Origin: Burkholderiales bacterium UBA6064 | Lineage (GTDB): Bacteria > Pseudomonadota > Gammaproteobacteria > Burkholderiales > Burkholderiaceae_B | Assembly (NCBI GenBank): GCA_002428895.1 | Contig: DIYC01000137.1 | Coordinates: 49,791 to 56,112, forward strand | Reading direction: 5' to 3' | Length of the DNA: 6,322 nucleotides | Shown: piece after piece, positions 1-5,377 of the stretch | Position numbering within the stretch: position 1 is the first letter of the stretch | How the letters are laid out: each line of letters opens with the position of its first letter | Position numbers and translations under genes: made by a program | The notes under the pieces: model-generated | The model's input: only the letters and a program-made list of their open reading frames with translations | Database searches by the model: none | What the model was told of the DNA's origin: nothing

Positions 1-485
1 AATGTTTTCCAGGCTAAATTGGCGATCGGCGTATTGGCAGGCACAATTAAACCCACTACACCACGAGGTTGCCGAACGGTATGGCTGTATTTGTTGGGCA
101 TACCCGATGTTAATGAACGCGAATACAAACGAGCACCCTCACCGGCAAAAAATTCAGCTTGTGCAATGGCTGCCCCAACTTCACCGTTTGCATCACCAGG
201 TGGCTTACCCGTTTCTTCTGCAACACAAAGCGCCAATTGATTGGCATTCGCTTTCAAAGTGGAAGCCACGTTAAACAAAACTTTCCCGCGTTGAACCGGT
301 GTTAACTTTGACCAGACCACAAAACCTTCTACCGCAGCGGTAATTGCTGCATGCACATCGGCTGCGCTTGAGTCTGCAAATTCTGACATCACTTGACCCG
401 TATGCGGATTAAATTTTTTAAGCCAACACGCTGTGCTAGGCTGTTTTTCTTGACCTTTAATCCAATTTGGAATTTGATTCAACAC
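1..485 (-). CDS. NAD(P)-dependent aldehyde dehydrogenase, N-terminal part (partial)
   Basis: This is the first 161 residues of an aldehyde dehydrogenase superfamily enzyme, cut by the left window edge. These enzymes oxidise an aldehyde to an acid in the cytoplasm with NAD or NADP. Visible family features, in order: an N-terminal FNPHTGQV segment (about residues 25-32), a W-x-x-L-T-P-x-Q-R-G-K helix (58-68), the EETGKP motif (90-95), and the RQPRGVVGLIVPANTP strand and turn (138-153). N151 should be the conserved oxyanion-hole Asn. The catalytic Cys and Glu lie outside the window, so activity cannot be judged. The start is GTG at 483-485, with TTG directly after it as an alternative; no ATG is available nearby, and AAGGG at 492-496 sits 6 nt before the GTG. 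It follows the SDR gene by 23 bp, so it is probably cotranscribed. Its substrate is unknown; a role in modifying the nonulosonate or another glycan sugar is inference from context only. Confidence 0.88.
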   Translation of the reverse strand, partial: MLNQIPNWIKGQEKQPSTACWLKKFNPHTGQVMSEFADSSAADVHAAITAAVEGFVVWSKLTPVQRGKVLFNVASTLKANANQLALCVAEETGKPPGDANGEVGAAIAQAEFFAGEGARLYSRSLTSGMPNKYSHTVRQPRGVVGLIVPANTPIANLAWKT

Positions 486-491
486 GAATTA

Positions 492-496
492 CCCTT
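492..496 (-). promoter_or_regulatory. Ribosome binding site of the aldehyde dehydrogenase gene
   Basis: On the minus strand AAGGG lies 6 nt before a GTG codon and 9 nt before the following TTG. It supports a non-ATG start in the 23-bp gap after the SDR stop codon. Confidence 0.6.
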
Positions 497-508
497 AAAA
501 AATACTCA

Positions 509-1321
509 TTAAATTGCAGTCCAACCACCATCGATAACCAAGTTTGAACCAATCATATACTGCGACGCCTTGCTGGCCAAAAATAATACTGCGCCGTTAT
601 ACTCCGACGAATTTGCCATTCGACCCACTGGAATACGACCACAATACGCTTCAAGAAAATGCTCATCTTGTTGATTAAACACACCCGCAATGGTCAAGGT
701 GTTGACGCGAACATTTTTTTTGGCCCAATACACTGCCAAATATCGACTTAAATTGAGCAAACCCGATTTTGACACGGCATACGCAACAGGCTTAGAAAAA
801 ACCTCACCGCGCTCGCGACGATATTCATACAAACTTTGGTCTGGCGAAACAACGCCATAAATCGAAGCCACATTGATAATTGAGCCACCCGCATGTTCTG
901 CCATAGCACCACCAAAAACCTGGCAACAGAGGTGCGCCCCTTTTAAGTTGACATTCATCACCTTATCCCAGGAAGCTTCGGGATAATCCTCAAAAGGGCC
1001 ATTTTCTTCTAGCGGCGCAGAAGGCGGCGAATCGATTGCCGCATTGTTCACTAAAACAGTGGGCACACCCCATTTGGATTGAATGTGTTGGAGTGCATTT
1101 TCTAAAGTTATTTTACGAGTTACATCGGCCTCGCAAAATAAAAAATTGCTAGGAAATTGCTCAGAAAACTGAATACAGACTTCAGACTGTTTTAAGTCGA
1201 TACCCACCACGGTTGCACCACACTCTAAAAAAGTCTTTGTATATTCTGCCCCCAGCTGGCCTGACGCACCAGTAACCACCACAATTTCTTTTGATACATC
1301 GAATAAAGTTTGATTTAGCAT
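509..1321 (-). CDS. Short-chain dehydrogenase/reductase (PtmA-like, classical SDR)
   Basis: A 270-residue cytoplasmic NAD(P)-dependent oxidoreductase of the classical SDR family, full length for the family. The cofactor-binding glycine motif TGASGQLG is at residues 17-24, the NNAA motif at 92-95, and the catalytic tetrad can be assigned as N125, S153, Y181 and K185 (the last two in YAVSK). The usual PG after the sixth strand is replaced by TIAGVFNQQDEHF (210-222), and the C-terminus has the typical IDGGW. The GVFNxQD segment recalls, from memory, PtmA-type oxidoreductases of Campylobacter flagellar glycosylation loci. The start chosen is the ATG at 1319-1321, whose ATGCTAA overlaps the phosphatase stop by 7 bp; the reading frame is open to 1369, but that start would add 16 residues unlike the family and overlap more. 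Translational coupling is likely. The substrate is not evident: a sugar or nucleotide sugar is inferred from the neighbours. Confidence 0.9.
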   Translation of the reverse strand: MLNQTLFDVSKEIVVVTGASGQLGAEYTKTFLECGATVVGIDLKQSEVCIQFSEQFPSNFLFCEADVTRKITLENALQHIQSKWGVPTVLVNNAAIDSPPSAPLEENGPFEDYPEASWDKVMNVNLKGAHLCCQVFGGAMAEHAGGSIINVASIYGVVSPDQSLYEYRRERGEVFSKPVAYAVSKSGLLNLSRYLAVYWAKKNVRVNTLTIAGVFNQQDEHFLEAYCGRIPVGRMANSSEYNGAVLFLASKASQYMIGSNLVIDGGWTAI

Positions 1322-1830
1322 GTTGCATTCAATCCAGTTTTTGTTTGTGCATGATAAATCATGTCGCACAGTTCTCGAACAGCCCCAAAACCACCTGGTT
1401 TTTTGGTTTTAAACAAAACATAAGGATCAACCTCTTCATAGGCATCTGCAACGGCTACTGGGAACCCCACCACCTGAAATGCAGGAATATCATTGATGTC
1501 ATTACCCATAAACAGTGTATTTTTTAAATTCACAGACAACTCGTGGCAAATTGTTTTGATGGCCAAGGCTTTATCAGCAACGCCTTGCACACAAGGAACC
1601 TTTAACTTATTGGCCCTTACCATCACAACGGGATTTTCTTCGGTTGAAACAATATAAAGGTGCACACCAATTTGTTTTAAACGTGACAAACCCAGGCCAT
1701 CGCTGCGCCAACATTGTACGGATTCAACACCTTGTTGGCTCACCAAAACCGTGTTGTTGGTGAACACACCGTCAAAGTCGAATACAACCAATTGAACTTG
1801 CTGAAGCTGTTGATTCGTCAGCATTAGCAT
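1315..1830 (-). CDS. KdsC-like HAD phosphatase, probable KDN-9-phosphate (nonulosonate-9-phosphate) phosphatase
   Basis: A 171-residue cap-less (type C0) HAD phosphatase, the size of KdsC, which acts as a tetramer in the cytoplasm. Motif I is DFDGVFT (18-24) with nucleophile D18 and acid/base D20; motif II is the ST at 62-63; motif III Lys is K87 (in ADK); motif IV is GNDINDIP (109-116). The KPGGFGAVRE tail (144-153) is typical of KdsC relatives. Homologues are often annotated as KDO-8-phosphate phosphatase, but the STEENPVVMVRANK stretch places E64, R72 and K75 with the same spacing as Glu56, Arg64 and Lys67, reported as sugar-binding residues in the KDN-9-phosphate phosphatase BT1713. Adjacency to a NANS-like synthase supports hydrolysis of a 9-phosphate rather than KDO-8-phosphate. 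The gene overlaps the upstream synthase by 7 bp (ATGCTAA); a second in-frame ATG at 1822-1824 is an alternative start. Substrate identity is inference. Confidence 0.9.
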   Translation of the reverse strand: MLMLTNQQLQQVQLVVFDFDGVFTNNTVLVSQQGVESVQCWRSDGLGLSRLKQIGVHLYIVSTEENPVVMVRANKLKVPCVQGVADKALAIKTICHELSVNLKNTLFMGNDINDIPAFQVVGFPVAVADAYEEVDPYVLFKTKKPGGFGAVRELCDMIYHAQTKTGLNATC

Positions 1831-2855
1831 TCAATATCTTCGAAGCGAATAATTTCATCACGAAAAATAGTACGTTTTGCAATACCACCAATCACCTTAT
1901 TGGATTCTCGAACAGGAATATACTTAGTTTGAAAAATTCGACCCGATAGCTTTTCAAGTGTGATTTTTTCGCCCACCTGAATATCATCATAAGCAATGAG
2001 AGACTTACCCAATTTTTTAAACACAAACTCATTACCCAAATCCTCTTCAGACTTAGGTGGCAACATATGCCGAACACGATTAATATCGCGCGCAAATTTT
2101 CTGAAACCTTCAGGCTCTAATGCAAAACTGTGATCGGTTCCCTTCCATGCACGATTTAACGTGACATGTTTTTCAAAGACACGGGCACCATGTAAGTAGG
2201 CAACTGGGCCAGAAAGTGTGCCGTTAAAATGATCGGACGAGCCAATGGTACACTGAGGAAAGGCTTCAATTAACTTTTGAATATTCGATAAGCCCAACCG
2301 ATTGTATTCGCACGGATACTCAGAAACACAATGTAAAACAGCAATTTGATCGTGATGCCCCAACAGCACCTCAACACTTGAACGGATTTGATCAAATTTA
2401 CCGCCACCCACACTCATCACGACCGGCTTATTCATTTTTCCAATTCGATTAATGAAAGGCAGGTTTCCTAGGTCGAACGAGGCGATTTTTAAAATATCCA
2501 CATCGATATCGCGCAACAATTCTAGGCTGGGTTCATCGAACGGTGTCGACATAAATTTAACGCCGTGTTTAATACAATCTGCTTTTAAAATCGGCAACCA
2601 TTCTGGTTTTAATTCAAGTTTCTCTCGATGTGCCCCATAAGTTTCAGCAAATGCATTTTCACTGGCATAAGGCGCTTCATATGCCTCTTTGGAAAACAAA
2701 TATTGATTGTTACGAGTTTGGAATTTAATTGCATCTGCACCCTCGAATGCAAAAATACGAATGTATTCACGCGCACACTCTAAATCACCTTGGTGATTTT
2801 GACCCACCTCTGCAATCACAAAAGGATCGCCATTTTTACAAGTTTCTTTAAACAT
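1824..2855 (-). CDS. NeuB/NANS-family nonulosonate synthase with C-terminal SAF domain (probably uses a sugar 6-phosphate)
   Basis: A 343-residue cytoplasmic enzyme of the sialic-acid synthase family, which condenses PEP with a six-carbon sugar to make a nine-carbon 2-keto-3-deoxy acid. The TIM-barrel part (about 10-265) shows IAEVGQNHQGD (14-24), K44 (KFQ), STPFD (103-107), K123/S126 (KIAS), LHCVSEYP (174-181), and the metal-binding histidines H209 (SSDH) and H230 (EKH). The SAF/antifreeze-like domain follows (about 280-343) with KLGKSLIA. D128 stands where Neisseria NeuB has Glu134, and K284 where it has Arg314. As recalled, human Neu5Ac-9-phosphate synthase has the same replacements plus WKGSDHS, matching WKGTDHS here (237-243). 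With the adjacent phosphatase this favours a mannose-6-phosphate or ManNAc-6-phosphate acceptor; KDN-9-phosphate is the leading product guess. Full length for the family. The ATG start follows a G-rich stretch, 23 bp after the transporter stop. Confidence 0.92.
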   Translation of the reverse strand: MFKETCKNGDPFVIAEVGQNHQGDLECAREYIRIFAFEGADAIKFQTRNNQYLFSKEAYEAPYASENAFAETYGAHREKLELKPEWLPILKADCIKHGVKFMSTPFDEPSLELLRDIDVDILKIASFDLGNLPFINRIGKMNKPVVMSVGGGKFDQIRSSVEVLLGHHDQIAVLHCVSEYPCEYNRLGLSNIQKLIEAFPQCTIGSSDHFNGTLSGPVAYLHGARVFEKHVTLNRAWKGTDHSFALEPEGFRKFARDINRVRHMLPPKSEEDLGNEFVFKKLGKSLIAYDDIQVGEKITLEKLSGRIFQTKYIPVRESNKVIGGIAKRTIFRDEIIRFEDIEC

Positions 2856-2858
2856 ATA

Positions 2859-2864
2859 CCCCCC
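2859..2864 (-). promoter_or_regulatory. G-run ribosome binding site of the nonulosonate synthase gene
   Basis: On the minus strand six consecutive G residues end 3 nt before the ATG at 2853-2855. It is an unusual Shine-Dalgarno sequence, G-rich and close to the start, and it is the only candidate in the 23-bp gap. Confidence 0.4.
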
Positions 2865-2878
2865 AAGTTCAGCAAATT

Positions 2879-4693
2879 TTAGGCTACAGCATTCATTGTT
2901 GGAATCTGCAAACGATTAAACGCACGATGGCCCGCCATTAACTCATCGTAACTACCTTGCTCGACCAATTGACCACTTTCAATCAAAAACACGACATCAC
3001 AAACCTTTAAAGTAGATAATCTATGGGCAATCATCACGATTGTAATTTGGTGGTTTAATGCTTGCACCGCAGCCATGACGACAGATTCTGTTTTGTTATC
3101 GAGCGCAGAAGTGGCTTCGTCAAACACCAAAACCTCTGGATTATTGTAAAGGGCACGGGCAATTCCAATGCGCTGGCGTTGACCACCCGACAAACGAACA
3201 CCCCGCTCACCCACTTTGGTTTGGTAACCCAGTTCCAATTGCTCGGCAACAAAGTCGTGTAAATTCGCAATTCTTGCAACTTTTTCAACTTGTGCCAAAT
3301 CAATTTGATCGCTAGGCACACCAAAAGCAATATTGGCAGCAATGGTGTCATCGACTAAAAAAATGGACTGCGGAACATAACCTATTTTTTGTTGCCATAA
3401 TGACTTACAGGCGTGTATATCAACACCATCGACTCGAATTTGCCCAGAAACCGGTGACAACAAACCTAAAAGCAAATCAGCTAAGGTGGTTTTACCCGCA
3501 CCGCTAGAACCCACAAAACCCACGGTAGAACGCGCAGGTAGATTAAACGAAAGTTGATTCAGCGCCATACTTGAATGCCCAGGATACGCATAAGAAACAC
3601 GATCAAACTCGATGGCATAGTCAACTGTAATTTTTTTTGAAGCATCACATAAGTCACTGAAATCGTAATTCACTTGAGCACCGCTTAACATGTCGTTGTG
3701 CAAATGATTCACCGCATGATGCGCAAAGCGCAAAGTACTTAAATTGCTATACACCTGCTGCATCGCGGGCATTAAGCGATACGTTGCAAAGGCATATAAA
3801 GAAATGAAAGGCAACATTGCTGGCATACTTGATGAAGACTGAAGCACCATCAGCAACAACAACAAAATTGCCCCACCAAACACGAGTATTTCAAGCAAAT
3901 ATCGTGGAATTTGTGTGGCTATTTGTACATACGATTTATTAAAGGCAAACGCCTTAGCAGGCGCTTCAAAACGTGACAAAAAAGCCTGTTCAAGGCCATG
4001 CAATTTAATTTCTTTAATGCCACCAAAGGCTTCGTTAACAATTGAAAAACGTTCTTTATTGGCTTGAACTCGATTTTGCCCAAACCGCATTAACCGTGCA
4101 CGCAACCCTAAATAAATTAAACCGTAAGCAACCACGACAAAAGCAAATGAAGAAAGCACTAAAATCGGATTTACAGCAATCAACAAAATCACAATAGCAG
4201 CTACCAACGCAGCCTGCGCAATCAAATTGAGCAAAGGCAACAAAGCCTCAGCAATCACTTGATCGACTTCGCTTAACACCGTTTTACCTAAATCGCCACT
4301 GTGGCGATTTAAAAACCAATCGTAAGGTTGTCGCAAATATTTTTCGACCAACCGCTTACTGATGGAGTATTGTGCAAAATAAGTAAAGCGCACCAAACAC
4401 CAGGCGGTCAACGCTTTAAACAGCGTTGACCCAATAAAAAAAATAAAAAAAACAACCCCAAAAAACACCTGAAATTCTTGCGTGCCTTTAAAATTTAAAG
4501 GCTCAAAAAACACCGATAAATGGACATTATTCAAGACCAACGATGGGTCTGACAGCACGGCAACAAAAGGCATAATCGATGCGACACCAACCGCCTCAAA
4601 CAACGCCATTAAAAGCACCAAGCACAACAATAAAGCAGCCTTACGGCGCTCACTCAATGTTAGCAACGCATAAAGTTTAGCAACTGTATTCAC
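2879..4693 (-). CDS. ABC exporter half-transporter (fused membrane and ATPase domains), PglK/MsbA-like
   Basis: A 604-residue type IV ABC exporter subunit of the inner membrane, expected to work as a homodimer. The membrane domain (about 1-320) has six hydrophobic segments near residues 20-47, 76-102, 151-173, 175-197, 266-284 and 290-309. The ATPase domain (about 360-595) has Walker A GSSGAGKT (395-402), Q-loop Q442, signature LSGGQ (501-505), Walker B VLVFDE (521-526, catalytic E526) and H-loop H557; all needed residues are present. The N-terminal GVASIMPFVAVLSDP resembles PglK-type lipid-linked oligosaccharide flippases, and the glycan context favours flipping of an undecaprenyl- or lipid-linked glycan; lipid A or other substrates cannot be excluded. 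The start is GTG (4691-4693), supported by AGAAGG 6 nt upstream; the next Met (residue 29) lies inside the first membrane segment. It follows the regulator by 41 bp. The coding strand has two runs of eight T around residues 81-87. Confidence 0.93.
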   Translation of the reverse strand: MNTVAKLYALLTLSERRKAALLLCLVLLMALFEAVGVASIMPFVAVLSDPSLVLNNVHLSVFFEPLNFKGTQEFQVFFGVVFFIFFIGSTLFKALTAWCLVRFTYFAQYSISKRLVEKYLRQPYDWFLNRHSGDLGKTVLSEVDQVIAEALLPLLNLIAQAALVAAIVILLIAVNPILVLSSFAFVVVAYGLIYLGLRARLMRFGQNRVQANKERFSIVNEAFGGIKEIKLHGLEQAFLSRFEAPAKAFAFNKSYVQIATQIPRYLLEILVFGGAILLLLLMVLQSSSSMPAMLPFISLYAFATYRLMPAMQQVYSNLSTLRFAHHAVNHLHNDMLSGAQVNYDFSDLCDASKKITVDYAIEFDRVSYAYPGHSSMALNQLSFNLPARSTVGFVGSSGAGKTTLADLLLGLLSPVSGQIRVDGVDIHACKSLWQQKIGYVPQSIFLVDDTIAANIAFGVPSDQIDLAQVEKVARIANLHDFVAEQLELGYQTKVGERGVRLSGGQRQRIGIARALYNNPEVLVFDEATSALDNKTESVVMAAVQALNHQITIVMIAHRLSTLKVCDVVFLIESGQLVEQGSYDELMAGHRAFNRLQIPTMNAVA

Positions 4694-4699
4694 AGCCCA

Positions 4700-4705
4700 C
4701 CTTCT
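4700..4705 (-). promoter_or_regulatory. Ribosome binding site deciding the GTG start of the ABC transporter
   Basis: AGAAGG on the minus strand, 6 nt before the GTG at 4691-4693. It is the strongest Shine-Dalgarno match in the minus-strand operon and fixes the non-ATG start. Confidence 0.75.
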
Positions 4706-4734
4706 TGCACCTGAAACAGCACAGCAAAGTCAAA

Positions 4735-5085
4735 TTATTTAACTGCGTCACGATTTAACTCTTCTTCTAACCGCTTAAGTTCTGCCTTCAACAAAGCGTA
4801 CTCTCTTTTTTTTCTATCCAAAAAACGACGACTGATCTCTACCTTTTCTGCAATACCACGCGGAGTTAACAAGTACAAGTACGCTTTTTTATTATCGCTA
4901 CTTAAAAAATTACCGGCTTTAAGCAGCCCTTTGTCTTTTAAAGCCCTCAGAATATAATTCACTTTGCCAAGACTTACACCCAGGTGGCTTGCCATTTCAC
5001 GCTGTGAAATTCCAGGGTTATCATCAATCATTCTAAGAATGCGACAACGAATTTCTTCTCGTTGTTGTGCAGGCGAAAGACTCAA
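4735..5085 (-). CDS. MarR-like winged-helix EPS-associated transcriptional regulator
   Basis: A 116-residue cytoplasmic DNA-binding protein of the small MarR-family group found at exopolysaccharide loci. The winged helix covers residues about 10-80: ISQREMASHLGVSLGKVNY (26-44) is the helix-turn-helix, NFLSSDNKKAYLYLLTPRGI (59-78) the wing. The charged C-terminal helix (about 83-112, rich in Lys, Arg, Glu and Leu) looks like a coiled coil for dimerisation. The start is TTG at 5083-5085, because a stop codon lies four codons upstream in frame and the first internal Met is residue 19, inside the first helix; the upstream sequence is A-rich without a good Shine-Dalgarno, so translation may be weak. 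It is the first gene of the minus-strand operon, downstream of an ops element and a dyad, which suggests autoregulation or control of the divergent pair. Whether it represses or activates cannot be told. Confidence 0.87.
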   Translation of the reverse strand: MSLSPAQQREEIRCRILRMIDDNPGISQREMASHLGVSLGKVNYILRALKDKGLLKAGNFLSSDNKKAYLYLLTPRGIAEKVEISRRFLDRKKREYALLKAELKRLEEELNRDAVK

Positions 5086-5149
5086 GCTTTTTTAATCAAG
5101 GCAAAAAGGTTATGAATGACAAATCAAGTAAACTAATGATTGATTTGGG

Positions 5150-5161
5150 CAGGCTACCGCC
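5150..5161 (-). promoter_or_regulatory. ops element (RfaH recruitment site) in the operon leader
   Basis: The minus strand reads GGCGGTAGCCTG, matching the GGCGGTAG core and the following C/G-TG of the operon polarity suppressor element. It lies about 65 nt before the regulator start codon, in the sense orientation of the minus-strand operon. In enterobacteria this element pauses RNA polymerase and recruits RfaH, a NusG paralogue that prevents early termination in long glycan operons. The element sits within a small inverted repeat, GCAGG (minus strand 5165-5161), loop GCGGTAG, CCTGC (5153-5149), so the core would be displayed in a loop. Confidence 0.75.
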
Positions 5162-5183
5162 CTGCTGCGTACCGCTCAGCATT
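5150..5183 (-). promoter_or_regulatory. JUMPstart-like sequence containing the ops element
   Basis: Upstream of the ops core on the minus strand, ATGCTGAGCGGTA (5183-5171) resembles the first half of the 39-bp JUMPstart consensus, with its TGCT and first GGTA blocks, at slightly shorter spacing. A second short dyad, GCTG (5180-5177) and CAGC (5167-5164), lies here. The match is by eye and imperfect, so confidence is below that for the ops core. Confidence 0.5.
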
Positions 5184-5190
5184 CGGCAAA

Positions 5191-5224
5191 ATTCTAATTT
5201 GTTCAAAATTGAACATTCACTATA
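5191..5224 (-). promoter_or_regulatory. Candidate promoter boxes of the minus-strand glycan operon
   Basis: Two -10-like hexamers read on the minus strand, TATAGT (5219-5224) and TAGAAT (5191-5196), each five of six to the sigma-70 consensus. Neither has a convincing -35 box at 16-18 bp; GTGAAT lies 18 bp before the second. Use of the first would put transcription start near 5212, inside the dyad, and place the ops core about 50-60 nt into the transcript. Confidence 0.3.
5200..5215. repeat. Dyad TGTTCAA-AA-TTGAACA, candidate operator
   Basis: A 16-bp inverted repeat with perfect 7-bp arms and a 2-bp centre lies between the divergent genes and next to -10-like boxes. Size and symmetry suit a dimeric winged-helix regulator such as the one encoded at 4735-5085. 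Binding by that protein is inference; other factors could use the site. Confidence 0.5.
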
Positions 5225-5364
5225 CGCGATAAAAAAAACATTCCGTGCTCACTCACAAAAAAATTCACGTTTAATTTGCGTCACACACAAACCTTTTCAA
5301 AAAAAGTTCACCCAGTTACCTGGCATAGCAGCATCGTCAGTTATGCTTAGAACCAGTCTTCTTT

Positions 5365-5369
5365 CGGAG
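5365..5369 (+). promoter_or_regulatory. Ribosome binding site of manC
   Basis: CGGAG ends 8 nt before the ATG at 5378-5380 and supports this start over the longer overlapping plus-strand frame that begins at 5067. Confidence 0.65.
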
Positions 5370-5377
5370 TTTAAAAC

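Larger units (their letters stand above)
5086..5377. promoter_or_regulatory. Divergent regulatory region between the glycan operon and manC
   Basis: A 292-bp non-coding region between two divergent transcription units, so it must hold both promoters. On the minus-strand side it contains, moving away from the regulator start, an A/T-rich leader, the ops hairpin (5149-5165), a JUMPstart-like upstream part, a dyad (5200-5215) and -10-like boxes TAGAAT (5191-5196) and TATAGT (5219-5224). On the plus strand TTGTTC (5199-5204) and TATACG (5221-5226), 16 bp apart, form a weak candidate promoter for manC that would overlap the dyad. No strong -35 box was found for either direction. A run of eight A at 5231-5238 and further A tracts to about 5305 could bend the DNA. 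From about 5290 to 5364 I see nothing specific. Confidence 0.7.

Noticed and set aside
2..274. Plus-strand open frames over the aldehyde dehydrogenase
   Set aside because: The minus strand gives a clear aldehyde dehydrogenase with EETGKP and VPANTP motifs; the plus-strand products have no family features.
1322..1369. N-terminal extension of the SDR by 16 residues
   Set aside because: The extra residues do not fit the SDR fold start, and the ATG at 1319-1321 gives a coupling-type overlap with the phosphatase stop and a normal length.
1315..1830. Annotation of the phosphatase as kdsC (KDO-8-phosphate phosphatase)
   Set aside because: Overall fold and length fit, but the context with a NANS-like synthase and the E64/R72/K75 pattern favour a nonulosonate-9-phosphate substrate; kept only as the alternative.
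5094..5128. Direct repeat AATCAAG at 5094-5100 and 5122-5128
   Set aside because: Seven bases in an A/T-rich leader is expected by chance, and there is no third copy or link to the dyad.
5096..5182. Minus-strand 28-codon leader frame starting ATG-CTG-AGC and ending just before the regulator
   Set aside because: It runs through the ops element and ends 10 nt before the regulator's TTG, but has no Shine-Dalgarno, no tandem codons of an attenuator peptide, and is explained by chance.
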